Below are positions 21,582 to 32,649 of a stretch of DNA of 64,000 bases, piece after piece. The stretch spans positions 6,624,096 through 6,688,095 of the forward strand of contig JALIGW010000010.1 of the NCBI GenBank assembly GCA_023053685.1, read 5' to 3'. Within the stretch, counting starts at the first letter, position 1; every line of letters begins with the position of its first letter. A program made the position numbers and the translations under genes. This stretch comes from Diadophis punctatus similis (lineage: Eukaryota; Chordata; Lepidosauria; Squamata; Dipsadidae). Below the pieces are notes generated by a model. It saw nothing but the letters and a program-made list of their open reading frames with translations. It did not search any database and was not told the DNA's origin.

Positions 21582-21881
21582 TCTTATCATACTGCCCTAT
21601 GTATAACACAGCCAGAATTAAATTATTGTCTCTTCTTGGAATTGATCTCTCTGGTTCTGACGCTAGTAATTTGGCCTTATATTGTCTAGGGGATGACTCC
21701 TCCTATATTACTGCTCAGGTTTCAAAAAAAAATTTAAGAGCTGTAACTATTAGAGGAGAACGTTGTAATTCCCTTTAGCCAAGGCTTCTGGTGTTAATTG
21801 TTTGTGATTGTATTTTTCTCTTTTGTTTTTCTTTGTTGCATTTGTATTTTGGTCTGTGACTGTAAAATAAAAATTATTATT
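21582..21881 (+). repeat. Short LINE 3' end nested in CR1
   Basis: 300-bp insertion with a perfect 11-bp target duplication ATATGTTTTAG (21571-21581, 21882-21892). It ends in AATAAAAATTATTATT, a LINE-like tail on the + strand. The short open frame (to 21778) ends IRGERCNSL and gives no clear family. Confidence 0.75.
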
Positions 21882-22278
21882 ATATGTTTTAGCTTCCAGC
21901 CCCCTAATCATCTTTGTTGCTCCTCTCTGCACTCTTTCTAGAGTCTCAACATCTTTTTTTATAGCGTGGTGACCAAAACTGGATGCAGTATTCTAGGTGT
22001 GGTCTTACTAGAGTGGTATTAATACCTCACAAGATCTTCATTGAATCCCTCTGTTAATGAAATTTAGGATTTCATTAGCTTTTTTGGCTGCCGCCACACA
22101 CTGTTGTCTCATATTTAATTGGTTGTCCACTAAGACGCCAAGATCTTTCTCACAGTTGCTGCTATTAAGCCTGGTTTCACCCAATCTATATGTGTACTTT
22201 GGTTTTTCTTGCCCAAGACTTTACTCTCTACATTGAATTTCATTTTGTTATATAGGGCCCAGTGTTCAAGTCTGTCAA

Positions 22279-22740
22279 CCTCCAGTGATGAAGCACCTAC
22301 AACTTCTGAAGGGAAGTTTTTCCACTGGTTAATTGTTCTCAATGTTAGGAAGTTTCTCCTTAATTCCAGGTTGCTTTTCTCCTTGTTTAGTTTCTATCCA
22401 TTGTCTTGCCTTCTGGTGCTGTGGAAAATAAATTGACCCCCTCTTCTTTGTGGCAGCCCCTCAAATACTGGAATACTGCTATCATGTCATCCCTAGTCCT
22501 TCTTTTCTCTAGACTAGCCATACCCAAATCCTGCAACCATTCTTCATATGTTTTTGTCTCCAGGCTTTTAACATCTTAGTTGCTCTTCTTTGCACTTTTT
22601 CCAAAGTCTCAACAACCTTTTTTACTGCAGTGATTAAAACTGGATACAGTATTCCAGGTGTGGTCTTACTAAGGATTTATAAAGTGTTACTAAAACATAA
22701 CGAGATTTTGATTTATGTCTCTGTTTATACAACCCAGGAT
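22279..22740 (-). repeat. Second CR1 fragment, antisense
   Basis: Repeats the CR1 section already seen at 21300-21600 (CCTCCAGTGATGAAGCACCT, ACTGCTATCATGTC), so it is a separate CR1 piece abutting the first. Decayed coding. It is cut at 22745 by a hAT end. Confidence 0.75.
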
Positions 22741-22744
22741 TGTA

Positions 22745-22920
22745 TTCAGTGGTGAAATCTAAAAATTTTCCCTACCGGTTCTGTGAGTGTGGCTTGGTGG
22801 GCATAGCTTGGTGGGCATGTGACCGGGTGGGCATGGCCAACTTGTAAAATGTGGTGAAACTCACTTAACAATGCTCTTGCTTAGCAACCAAAATTTTGGG
22901 CTCAATTGTGGTCATAAGTT
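22745..22920. mobile_element. hAT-like MITE left half
   Basis: Starts CAGTGGTGAAATCTAAAAAT and shares GTGGGCATGGCCAACTTGTAAAATGTGGTGAAACTCA and the following 60 bases with 4690-4790. It ends in a microsatellite, and no right terminus was found. Confidence 0.65.
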
Positions 22921-23030
22921 TCCTTCCTTCCTTCCTTCCTTCCTTCCTTGTCTCTCTCTCTCTCTCCCTTCCTCTTTCTTTCTTTCTCTTTCTTTCTCTT
23001 TCTTTTTCTTTCTCTTTCTTTCTCTCTTTT

Positions 23031-23061
<31 letters not shown>

Positions 23062-23162
23062 CTTTTTTCTTGTCTCTGTTTCTCTTTCTTTTCTCTCTCT
23101 CTCTCTCCCTTTCCTTCCTCTTTCTTTTTTTCTTCCTCTTTCTTTCACTCTCTCTTTCTCTT
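22919..23162. repeat. Pyrimidine microsatellite (CCTT, CT, CTTT)
   Basis: Nearly pure C/T on the + strand. It lies at the same position relative to the hAT-like segment as the microsatellite at 4793. Confidence 0.93.
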
Positions 23163-23989
23163 GATGGCAGGAGAAGGATGAAAGTGCTCTGGGAGGGCAG
23201 GCAGCCCGGCCTGCAGCGGCGTGTCCCCTGTCATGGGCTGGATGTGGGGAGCAGGACCCAAGGCGGAGGGGAAGGCAAGCGGGCGGCAGTCAGCCAAAGG
23301 CCCCGCGGAAGCCGAGCACACCAGGCCCAAAAGGCGAGCGAGCCTCGCCATGTCCCTCTGAAGTGGGTCGTCAGATTAGCGCAGCGGGTCTTCCTTCCCA
23401 CCCCACCGCCAGCATCGGCCTTACCTTCTAGATCCTCCACCTGGCGTATTTAGTAAGCCTGACTCCCCTACTCCCTTCCCCACGAGCCGAAGCCCTGCTT
23501 TACTTCCCTGACTGACACGTGGCCTTCTCGGTGTCCCCATGGCCACCTTGCAAAGGCAGGCAAGTGGAAGGCCTCATGGAAGGCAAGCAAGAATGTCGGG
23601 GCCAGCCGGCCATGGGGAAGGGAACTAGCAGCCTTCCCGGCAGTCCCCTATGCCTGCTTGCCTTCCGAGGTCAGCATCCAGCCCAGCGCGGCCTGTGGGT
23701 GGGCGGGCAGCCCTTGGTGGAGACGCAGCTGCTGCTATGGGGCTGAGAGGGGTGGAGGCGGTGCTCCGGAACAGCAGGCAGATGTCCCAGGGCAGCTGCA
23801 CATGCAGTGCACATGTGCAGCCCCGGGACATCTCCTTGTCATCCCGGAGCGCCACCTCTGCCCCTCTCTTGATAGAGCACTACTATCAAGAGGATCAGTT
23901 CCCAGTGTTCCTACATCTCCAGCCTCATGGGCTCGGTCATGTGAGTGGCAGGAGATCTCCCCAACAGGGAGCTGTCAATCTGCTCAAAC
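23163..23989. other. GC-rich stretch of unknown origin
   Basis: High-GC sequence without a convincing coding frame. It contains an inverted module ATGCAGTGCACATGTGCAG (about 23803) and GGCAGGCA-type repeats. It could be the interior of the hAT element starting at 22745 or a decayed Gypsy piece. Short frames on both strands look like shadows. Confidence 0.35.
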
Positions 23990-24011
23990 TTGATGGGATG
24001 GGCCAACCACC

Positions 24012-24374
24012 TTACTGGTAGTGCGAGCTCTCAGTAACTGCCTGGCTGACTAAGCACCTTGTGCACCCCATGTCTATCAGAGCCCCGTACTCCTTGCACT
24101 GACCTGGCTGGGGACCTGTCACGGTCACAGGAATGATAAAGGGATGGATGGGGCTGCTTACCATCGGGTCCTCATGCGCGTCGTCCCCACTGTCATACAG
24201 CATCTCTGGGTATTTAGCTGTTACTGGCGCCTCACCCTCCTCTGTGCCTCCTCTGGTTGGGGACTCCGCCTGACATGCCGCTCTGGACTTCTCCTGGCCT
24301 GGTCGGGTTGCACTCCCCAGCCTCCCAGGGGGACCTGCTTTTCCCTGTGGAGCTGGAGCTGGACACTCAGCCAC
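24012..24374 (-). pseudogene. Gypsy protease region, broken
   Basis: The frame after gag encodes a Pro-rich linker, then an acidic section and IIPVTVTG, ending ALIDMGCTRCLVSQAV. This aligns with the aspartic protease active site of Gypsy elements, where D-S-G is expected; here it reads D-M-G. Upstream, in the same direction, a zinc-knuckle-like CCFCSNQLGH is followed by a stop. Non-functional. Confidence 0.7.
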
Positions 24375-24614
24375 TCAATGACCCAGCTGGTTGCAGCAAA
24401 AACAGCACAGCACCTGCCATCCAGTTCCGCCTGGCGGGGTCACAACCAGAGTGGCACAGGGACCGATTGCCCTCTCCACCGGTCCCCGGGGCCTGCTACC
24501 CATATCTCCCCTGGGACGGAACTCACGCAGTCCTGCATCAAGGTTGACAATGGCCTGGAACCAATCCCGCAGCCGGTTCGGTATGCCTCGGTAGACACAG
24601 GCCTGATGTAACTC

Positions 24615-25223
24615 TCAGTCCAGAGCCATCCGAAACTGGTGGACTAACAGTCGCTTTGGCCAAGCCCGCAGTTTACTGGCTATTTGGCGGAACTTCCAGC
24701 CATATTCTACGGCCAGCCGGACCCTTTGGGTTAGGGCCAGTATTTCTCCTTCCGATCGTTGGGCCTGGGTTCCATCGTCAAAACAAACCCGTAATGCCTC
24801 CAGGAACAATCCTGCATCCACCAGTTCCCGGGCGTGCTTGTTATGCAAATCTGCCACCCAGTCCGCCACTTCCCCCTCTAGAGCCACTGTTACCACCACT
24901 ACCATGGTCCACTGTGATGGATAGAACTTGGCATACTGATCCAAGTGGCTGATGGCCTGGCTGATGAACAATGCCAGGCAGTCAGGGTTCCCATCAAACG
25001 TTGTCTGTAAGGCCGGCGGACCCCAAAGCATCGGCTGCGGCCAAAACCCTGCTGGGCTGGCAGGCCCCTGCGCAGTCTGGCACGGTTCCTGTATCCTGGA
25101 ACCCGGACCCAGATGAACTGATGGATGGGCCATTGCACCCGACCTCCCTCCTCTGACCGCTGCGGTTCGCACCGGTGCAGTCCCAGCCAGCAACGGCCCT
25201 GAGCGCTGGTCCAGTGCACTCAC
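24615..25223 (-). pseudogene. Gypsy gag capsid region
   Basis: 202-residue open frame with FDGNPDCLALFISQAISHL (residues about 95-115), the entry motif of Ty3/Gypsy capsids, then YPSQWTMVVVVTVALEGEVADWVADLHNK and a Phe/Leu/Trp-spaced helical region. This is the family that gave rise to the mammalian PEG10/RTL genes. The N-terminal 80 residues are Pro/Gly-rich. The frame ends early at 24615, before the zinc knuckle, so the gene is broken. Confidence 0.75.
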
Positions 25224-25367
25224 TTACAGAGGCTCTTGGGTGTATCTAGGCGTGGTGTCCCACCGCAGTCCAGGGCTAGCTGACCGGAACCGGGTCTGAG
25301 GCACCAGACCCAGCTGAGAACCCAGCCACTGACACTGCCAACTCCCAGCTGCCTCAGGAAATGCTTC

Positions 25368-25793
25368 TCAGGAAGGAACAGACCATGAAGGAGGGTCCTG
25401 GAAGCTGGCCTCTCCAAACTGCTCCCGTAACACATCCATGGTGTAGCTTCTGGGAGCCGTGGAATAACTCCATTCACCATCGTCGTCGTCGGTGAGCTTC
25501 CTTTCCCTCCACTCCGACCGCCTAGCACCATGGACACCTGGGGTAGGCGGCCGACAAGCAGTTCCCCCCGCAACTGCAAAGCACTGCCACCAGTCTCTGG
25601 TAGAGCTAGACTCTGGTACCACCTCCAGGGCTGGCCGGCCTTCAGTGGGCTGCACAGTGGCCTGTGCATCCCGTGCCTTTGGACTTACTGTGGGCTGCAC
25701 ACTGTCGTCCCCCACCTCCGGCATGGGCTCCTTGGCTGGCTCCCCCTCAGTGCCCATGTGTGTCATGGGCTCCAGCCCCTCTGCCATCCCCAA
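25368..25793 (-). pseudogene. Open frame upstream of Gypsy gag, unknown
   Basis: 141 codons, acidic, with Pro- and Thr-rich stretches; contains EWRERKLTDDDDGEWSYS. No domain recognised. Part of it (25618-25793) is repeated at 26358-26533 because of the tandem duplication. It could be the Gypsy gag N-terminus or leader. Confidence 0.4.
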
Positions 25794-27097
25794 TCACCTG
25801 CGTTCCTCCAGGGACTCCAAGCAGACCAGCCTGGTATAGAGAGGGTGAATGGAAAGAGCACTGATTCTCCCTTGTGGGTGGAGCTAGCCTCCAAGATTGG
25901 GAAGACACGATCCAGCAGCCAATCAGGACTGAGTCTGACACCATATAAAAAGCTGTCCCCCTGTCATACTCCCCCTCTTTCGACTCAGTCCTAGGTCAAG
26001 GACCTGTGTCTCCCCAATCTTGTAATTACTTCTAATTCGATTCAAATTACTACAAATTGTGCTGAGCTTCCTTCTACAAGGTTTTCAATTGTGAGTACCT
26101 GTCCCACACAACTGTCATCTCTAGCGTGGACATATTGCAGCACCGGGCTGTGGCCCTGCCGCCAGCCAGATAGGCCACCTGCTGTGTGGCTGGCTGTCTT
26201 CTGATCCTCTGCGGCCTGGCTTGAATTTATTGACTGACCGGATTGTTGCAGAAGCCTCGCGCTTGAGCGCCCTACTGCCAGAGAGGCTCGTCAGTGAGGA
26301 GAAAGTGAGCTGTCATCCAAGCTGTCAAACTCGCAGAAGCCCGGCGCTTGCGCGATCACCACCTCCAGGGCTGGCCGGCCTTCAGTGGGCTGCACAGTGG
26401 CCTGTGCATCCCGTGCCTTTGGACTTACTGTGGGCTGCACACTGTCGTCCCCCACCTCCGGCATGGGCTCCTTGGCTGGCTCCCCCTCAGTGCCCATGCG
26501 TGTCATGGGCTCCAGCCCCTCTGCCATCCCCAATCACCTGCGTTCCTCCAGGGACTCCAAGCAGACCAGCCTGGTATAGAGAGGGTGAATGGAAAGAGCA
26601 CTGATTCTCCCTTGTGGGTGGAGCTAGCCTCCAAGATTGGGAAGACACGATCCAGCAGCCAATCAGGACTGAGTCTGACACCATATAAAAAGCTGTCCCC
26701 CTGTCATACTCCCCCTCTTTCGACTCAGTCCTAGGTCAAGGACCTGTGTCTCCCCAATCTTGTAATTACTTCTAATTCGATTCAAATTACTACAAATTGT
26801 GCTGAGCTTCCTTCTACAAGGTTTTCAATTGTGAGTACCTGTCCCACACAACTGTCATCTCTAGCGTGGACATATTGCAGCACCGGGCTGTGGCCCTGCC
26901 GCCAGCCAGATAGGCCACCTGCTGTGTGGCTGGCTGTCTTCTGATCCTCTGCGGCCTGGCTTGAATTTATTGACTGACCGGATTGTTGCAGAAGCCTCGC
27001 GCTTGAGCGCCCTACTGCCAGAGAGGCTCGTCGGTGAGGAGAAAGTGAGCTGTCATCCAAGCTGTCAAACTCGCAGAAGCCCGGCGCTTGCGCGATC
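25618..27097. repeat. 740-bp tandem duplication across the Gypsy/DIRS-2 junction
   Basis: Units 25618-26357 and 26358-27097 are nearly identical; I found two differences (near 25758/26498 and 26290/27030). The junctions share ACCACCTC. Each unit holds a piece of Gypsy, the left end and ITR of DIRS-2, and part of the DIRS leader. Confidence 0.93.
25866..25990. repeat. DIRS-2 left ITR (outer copy)
   Basis: Inverted counterpart of 32155-32291. It contains CCAATCAGGACTGAGTCTGA with the CCAAT box and then ATATAAAAAG, a promoter-like layout as in DIRS-1. A second copy at 26606-26730 comes from the 740-bp duplication. Confidence 0.85.
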
Positions 27098-27437
27098 ACC
27101 ACCTCTCTATCCACCCATCAAGCGTGAGCTGCCGATTGTCCGGGCGGTGAAGGTGTTGAGGATCGTGAATTGGAGCACGGAGGCCAGCATCGGCGTGGGT
27201 GACATGCGCTCGGCCTGTTTCGGCAGGCTCCCTTGATTGCGCACCCCCCCTCAGCTCTTATTTTGGCGCCGGCGGCTATTTTCTAACTGCCGCCGACTTC
27301 AGGACGCTCCGCCCTCTATGCTTGGCTCCGGGCCTCTGTGCAGGTGCACTTGCCGTCTCACCTGTGCTGGCCGTCCTTCAGTTGCTCGGCGTGCCTCGGC
27401 TTATTCCTTCGATCTCTGCCTGCTCGCTCTGCTCGCG

Positions 27438-28730
27438 ATGGCGGACAAGCACGCCAAGGTGAGCAAAACCAGTTCAAAGTTGGGCCGTGAAGCCCGTGAA
27501 TCGGAGGGGTGCCAGAGTGCTTCGTCCAGTAGAGACCACTCACCCCTCCGACAGAAGCCGAGCAAGGAACGCTCTCCCCCCAGGCAACGTTCCACTGATA
27601 AGGGCAGAGGCCCATCCAAACCGGCCCAGAAGGAGGTGGGGCAGCACAGCAAAGCCCCGGCAGGGGCAAAGTCACCACAGCCCACCCCCCAAATGGCCCC
27701 AGCACAAAGGGACCCTGTGGACCCACCGGGCAGTAGATCAAGGCAATCCTCTGGGGCCGTCTCCCTAGATAACCCTCACCTGTGCCTGGCTGAAGGGGAT
27801 ATTTGGGAGGACCCTGGGTCTAGTGGCACCGCGGCGGTCACCTCGCCCTCCACATCGGTGTTGGCCCAGTTCCACACCCAGACGTGCAGGCCATGATTCA
27901 GCTGGCCCTTGAGAAGGGTATAGAGGCTGGCCTGAAATGCGCCACAGCTGCAGTACCTTCTACCAGCCCACCCAAGCTACCCTCTCAGTCTCCTCCCCCT
28001 CCCCCTACAACGGGCTTATGCACCACCATGGAGGAGGAGGAGTATCCTCAACAGGGGTCTCCAATATCCCTACAAGATCCTGAGGACCTGGGGCAAGACC
28101 TGGACTTGTCGGCTGACGAGGACCTTGCCCCGGAGACTCCAGTCATGATGGGGCTGTTTAACCCTGGACTCTTTAAGTCCTTACTACACAAGGCAAAGGC
28201 CTCAGCCAAGGTTACCTCAGCTGAGCCCAAACTGACTGAGGAGGAGGTCGAGGACCCCCTTTTTGAGGAGGCCACTGCTCAAACTGAGGTGATACCTGCC
28301 CCCAGATTGTTTGTGGACTCAGTGCTCAAACAATGGCAGGCACCTTCCTCGGGGGCCCTTCCATCTTCATTGGACAAACGCTACTTCAATGTGGCCCAGG
28401 GCCTAGCCCAACATCTGCCAGTCCCTCCGGTTGACCCGCCCATCAAGGCTTTGTATACCGGTGCACAGATGCCGGGAGACTCTGAGGAACTCCTGTGACC
28501 GGAAGATCAGTGCACCGAGCAGGCCCTTCAGCGGGCCCACCAGGCCACGGCTTGGGCCGTCAAAGCATCCACGATGGCCTCTTTTTTCTGTTGGACCTCA
28601 ATTCGTTGGCTCAAGGGCTTGCAAGACCACCTTCCTGCCACGGATCTCAGGGCACGCCAAGACATTAACAAACTTCTGGTGGCCACCCAGTTCACCTCGG
28701 ACGCTAGCCTCCAGCCGCACACTTTGCGGC
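27438..28730 (+). pseudogene. DIRS-2 gag-like gene, one frameshift and one stop
   Basis: Starts MADKHAKVSKTSSKLG at 27438. The Ser/Pro/Lys-rich N-terminal part runs to about 27890, where the frame shifts. The next section (27884-28498) holds PAPRLFVDSVLKQWQAP and LDKRYFNVAQGL, typical of DIRS gag. A TGA (28496-28498) interrupts; the same frame then continues PEDQCTEQALQRAHQATAWA and LKGLQDHLPATDLRARQDIN to about 28730. The TGA is explained by a CGA-to-TGA change. Confidence 0.75.
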
Positions 28731-29099
28731 CCGGTCAATGGGGTCATCGGTGGTGGCACGCCGGATGCACTGGCTCCGGAGCTGGCTGGCCAACTGTCGC
28801 CACAAATGGCGTTTGGCAGTGGCTCCAGTCAAGGGTCAGTCCCTTTCGGGGGATGCCTTAGAACCATATCTCATCAAGTCTAAGGACAAATGGAAGGTTT
28901 TGCCCAGTTGCACATGCAAGGCCCAAAACAAACCGTCCACTTCGGCCCCCGCTTCCTTCCCCCGGCACCCCTATAGACCTCCAGCTTACTCTCAAAACAG
29001 ACCTCAGTCTAGAGGGAGGCAGAATCAGGGGCAGGATAAGAACAAGGGTGACCAATCGGACAAGCGCCCTTTTCGGGGGGCAGGCGGTCGCCCCTTCCG

Positions 29100-30050
29100 C
29101 TGCTATAAATAGATGAACCCAGTCCTCCCATTGGGGGCCGCCTGTGCCTGTTTGCCAGGCAGTGGGAGGACATTACAACTGACACTTGGGTTCGTGAGAC
29201 CTTAACATCCGGTCTCGCCCTAGACTTTATCTCCACCCCCCGGGATTTCTTTCTGAGGTGCCCCCAATCCTCCAATCCCCGGAGGCGGATTGGAGGACCG
29301 CTATCCAGTACCTGCTGGAAATTCAGGCCATACAGCAGGTGCCGGAGGACCAACGGGGGCAGAGCTTCTATTCCATTTTGTTCCTCGTAGAGAAGTCCTC
29401 GGGCGGGTGGAGAGCCGTTCTCAACCTAAAGCGTCTAAACAAATTCTTGGTTTACAGGAAATTTAAAATGCATACATTGCAGTCTATCCTGGACGGTATA
29501 CGAAAGGGGGATCTGATGTCCTCCATTGATCTCACCACGTCCCAATTCGGCCTTCTTACCAAAAGTACCTTCGCTTCTGCTACCTTATTGACCACTACCA
29601 GTACTCTGCCCTGCTCTTTGGGATCTCTTCTGCCCCCAGGGTCTTTACTAAGATCCTGGCTGCTCTTGCAGCGCATCTTAGGTCAATCCCAGTCAAAGTA
29701 CAATGCTATCTGGACGACATTCTCATCCAGTTGTCTTCTCTGGAGCAGGCAGAGGGCAATATCCAATTGACACTGCAGGCCATCCAGCATCACGGTTTCT
29801 CAGTAAATCTTGAGAAGAGCCACCTGTGCCCCACAACCAGAATAACACATTTGGGGGGCATCATAGACTCTCTGGAGTGCAGTGTGTATCTATCGCAGGA
29901 AAGACAGGACAGTCTAGCACAGCTATCCCACCAGGTCCTATGCCAGAGGCGGGTATCCTTAAACCTGTTGTCATCCCTCTTAAGTAAAATGATTTCACAT
30001 CATACCCTGGGCCCAACTGCACTCCAGAAACCTACAATGGTTTCTCTTGC
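29100..30050 (+). pseudogene. DIRS-2 reverse transcriptase
   Basis: Motifs are spread over two frames. The first (29258-29545) has VEKSSGGWRAVLNLKRLNKF and DLMSSIDLTT, with the first catalytic Asp. After frameshifts near 29550-29690 the second frame holds QCYLDDILIQ (catalytic Asp pair, around 29705) and HGFSVNLEKSHL, THLGGIIDS. These belong to the DIRS-type RT, related to Gypsy RT. Confidence 0.85.
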
Positions 30051-30972
30051 CTTTTCAGCGAGCTGGCAGGAGCAATTCCTTGACCAAAGTAATGCTCCCT
30101 GCTTCAGTTCGTTGCTCCCTCCAATGGTGGCGGTCTCCGGCGATCGCCAAGGGTGGCTGTTTCATCGAGCCACAACGGGTGATGGTGACCACCGATGCCA
30201 GCCTCCGAGGATGGGGGCCCCACACTCTGTTGCAAGTGGCCCAGGGCACCTGGTCGCAGATGGAAGCGTCATCCACCATCAACTTCCTAGAGCTGAGGGC
30301 TTCCTTCTTGGCCCTACAGCACTTCCAGGATGTCTTGTCTGGGCAACATGTCCTACTGATGACAGACAACATTACCACCAAAGCCCATATCAATCGGTAA
30401 GGGGGCACGGTGTCCCATTGCCTGTTGACAGAGGCCAAAGCATTGGGCCTGTGGGCAGAGAGGCACCTTCTATCTCTCAAAGCAGAACACATATCGGGGT
30501 GTCAAACCGGACAGCGGACTGGCTCAGCCGCAACGAGGTGGACTCGGCGGAATGGAGTCTCCATCAGGACCTGTTCCAGGAATTGGTGAGCAGGTTCGGG
30601 CTTCCACTAGTCGACTTGTTCGCCACCCCGCAGAATATCGGGCTGCCCCATTACTTCTGCAGATACCAGACTCACAAGGTGGAGGGAGTAGATGCGCTGT
30701 GCTGTCCCTGGCCCAAGGGCCTTCTATACGTGTTCCCCCCTCTCCCGCTACTTCCACGGGTGATTCGCAAGATCCTGTCCGAGGAGGCGGAGGTGATTCT
30801 TCTTGCTCCTCACTGGCCGAGGAGGGCCTGGTTTGCGGACCTGAAGTCACTATCCATCAGCCCTCCCTGGCAGATCCCGCCGACAGAGTCATCACTCTCC
30901 CAGGGATCAGTGTGGCATCCAGATCCGCACTGGTATCAGTTGACCGCCTGGCACTTGAGCGGCGTACTCTGA
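30050..30972 (+). pseudogene. DIRS-2 RNase H and C-terminal module
   Basis: RNase H is readable at 30047-30400: VMVTTDASLRGWG, NFLELRASFLALQ and LLMTDNITTKAHIN carry the acidic residues. It is out of frame with the preceding RT and the following section, so two frameshifts flank it. From about 30490 the C-terminal module reads RTADWLSRNEVD, LVDLFATPQNIGLPHYF and VILLAPHWPRRAWFADL, ending WHLSGVL at 30972. It overlaps the recombinase by about 106 bases, as in DIRS-1. Confidence 0.82.
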
Positions 30973-31860
30973 GGCATCGCGGGGTACTGGACGGGATCAT
31001 TTGCACCCTCCTCTCCTCTCGTAGAGAGTCCACAGTTCGTATATATAATTCTTCCTGGAAGGCTTTCTGCGGCTGGTGTTCGAACACATCTCTTTGCCCA
31101 GTGGATCTCTCAGTAATCCACATATTACAGTTTCTACAGGCGGGACTGGACAGGGGTCTGGTGCCCAACACCTTGCATCGACAGATAGCCGCACTTTCCA
31201 CCATCCTAACTTGCCGGTCATCTGAGCCGCTGTCCACCCATCCCTTGGTGCGGCGGTTCCTGAAGGCGGCGTCCAATATATCTCCACCGGTAGTGCATAG
31301 GTACCCTACATGGGATTTGCAGAAAGTGCTCCTATCTCTAACGGCGGCTCCTTATGAGCCATCAAGGACAGTGTCACTTAAACATTTATCATACAAGGTG
31401 GCCTTTTTGGTTGCAATTACTTCTGCTCATCGAATATCGGAGTTGGCGGCCCTCTCGGTGAGAGGGGACCTTTGTGTGTTTTATCTGGACAGGGTTGTGC
31501 TACGTTTGGACCCTACGTTTTGCCCCAAGGTTAACACTTATTTTCACAGGGCTCAGGAGCTGGTGCTTCCTTCCTTTTATCCGCAACCGTCCACCGCTTT
31601 TCAGTATCACTGGCACACCATTGATGTTCAGCGAGCAGTAAAGATTTACTGTCAACGTACCACGACCATCCGACACTCCGAGGCGTTGTTCGTCGGTTTT
31701 CAGCCGGCGTCATTGGGGCAGTCATCGCTTCGGCATATGAGCAGCTCGAACTTCCCAGGCTGGCTAGGCTGATGGCACATTCCACGCAAAGTGTGGTGAC
31801 CACTGTGGCGTGGGCAATGCATGCATCTATCAAAGAGGTGTGCCATTTTATAGACACTAT
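30867..31860 (+). pseudogene. DIRS-2 tyrosine recombinase, inactivated
   Basis: Aligns with the DIRS-1 recombinase from DPADRVITLPGISVASRSAL onward. The first catalytic Arg region reads ITSAHRISELAAL. The frame shifts near 31735 (open frame ends at 31772). The HxxR box in the next frame reads AHSTQS, with Gln replacing the catalytic Arg, and the region with the nucleophilic Tyr has been replaced or deleted. The protein cannot be active. Confidence 0.85.
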
Positions 31861-31984
31861 AAAATGGACATTTTCGCTTTGGCGGATGCTGACTTTGGGC
31901 GACAAGTACTGGGCGCTGGTGTGCCACCAGAATAAATGGCCATATCGTTCTGAGGCCCTCCCTAAGGGACAAGGCTGCTTTGGC

Positions 31985-32085
31985 ATGTCCCAATCTTGGA
32001 GGCTAGCTCCACCCACTAGGGAGAAAGGACGTTGTCTTCTTACCTGAACTCCCATTCTTGTAGGGTGGAGCTAGCCTCCAAGTCC
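31985..32085. repeat. DIRS-2 internal complementary region
   Basis: The first half complements the left terminus (CACCCACTAGGGAGAAAGG side). The second half complements the right terminus (CTTACCTGAACTCCCATTCT). Same function as in DIRS-1. Confidence 0.83.
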
Positions 32086-32154
32086 CTCCCTTGACTATGA
32101 GGTGTCGTTGTGGTATGGTAGCTGGGGAGTACACTTGACCGTGTTCTTCGTCTC

Positions 32155-32291
32155 AAGAGGGGGAGTATGACAGGGGGACAGCTTTTTATATGGTGTCAGA
32201 CTCAGTCCTGATTGGCTGCTGGATCGTGTCTTCCCAATCTTGGAGGCTAGCTCCACCCTACGAGAATGGGCGTTCAGGTAAGAAGACAATG
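32155..32291. repeat. DIRS-2 right ITR
   Basis: Inverted copy of 25866-25990 with CCAAT and TATA boxes on its minus strand; the outermost GGCGTTCAGGTAAGAAGACA is unique to this end and mirrored in the ICR. Confidence 0.85.
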
Positions 32292-32480
32292 CCCTTTTCC
32301 TCTGACTTCGGTCAGGGCTTGACACCCTATGGTCTAGAAGGAATGACCAAGGCAGTCCCGGGTCCCTTGGGCTTTGGAAGAGTAGGCAGGGAGGAAGAAA
32401 GGGTGCAGGATGACAAAGCAAGTGGGGAGGAGACGGAAAGGGCAGGCAGCAGAGCAGAGGAGCAACGGAGCTCCAGAGAT

Positions 32481-32620
32481 TTATTTATTTATTTATTTAT
32501 TTATTAAAATTTCTATGCCGCCCAACTCCCGGGGGACTCTGGGCGGCTAACAACAGGTATAGAAATATAATCAATAAAAAACAATTTTAAAAACATGTTA
32601 AAATACTATCAATCTTTGAG
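32481..32620 (-). repeat. L2-like LINE 3' tail with ATTT repeat
   Basis: ATTT repeats, then TATGCCGCCCAACTCCCGGG and CTCTGGGCGGCTAACAAC, the same 3' UTR as at 1 and 41693. Only the tail is present. The preceding 32292-32475 is GC-rich and unassigned, perhaps leader of the Gypsy element split by DIRS-2. Confidence 0.75.
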
Positions 32621-32649
32621 ATGAGCAACTGCCTCCCCCTCCCGATCCC

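Larger units (their letters stand above)
20897..22278 (-). repeat. CR1 LINE 3' part, with two nested insertions
   Basis: Antisense CR1. The 3' tail (GGAAGGGACCTTGGAAGTCT, TCAAGCAGGAGATCCTA) is followed by decayed coding for the post-RT region and thumb up to about 22278. A hAT MITE sits at 20977-21250 and a short LINE end at 21582-21881, each with its own target duplication. The coding is broken by many stops, so this copy is older than the one at 5656. Confidence 0.85.
23990..25865 (-). mobile_element. Gypsy/Ty3-like retrotransposon fragment (gag-protease), split by DIRS-2
   Basis: Minus-strand Gypsy internal region from a leader or 5' frame through gag to protease, where it stops near 23990. 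DIRS-2 was inserted at its 5' side (25866). No LTR could be assigned. The protease motif CTRCLVS is shared with the fragment at 45560-46600, so both may be one family. Confidence 0.72.
25866..32291 (+). mobile_element. DIRS-2: full-length but decayed DIRS retrotransposon
   Basis: Left terminus TTCTCCCTTGTGGGTGGAGC and right terminus CTACGAGAATGGGCGTTCAG, with a left ITR (duplicated), right ITR and ICR in the standard arrangement. The + strand carries gag, reverse transcriptase, RNase H, the conserved C-terminal module and a tyrosine recombinase, in that order. Frameshifts and stops occur in gag, RT, RNase H and recombinase. It is related to but distinct from DIRS-1: the ITRs share the GGTGGAGCTAGCC, CCAAT and TATA layout but differ elsewhere. 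Confidence 0.92.

Noticed and set aside
24144..26734. Several 60-150 codon frames on the + strand.
   Set aside because: They are antisense or shifted to Gypsy gag/protease and to the duplicated DIRS ITR; compositional shadows of GC-rich DNA.
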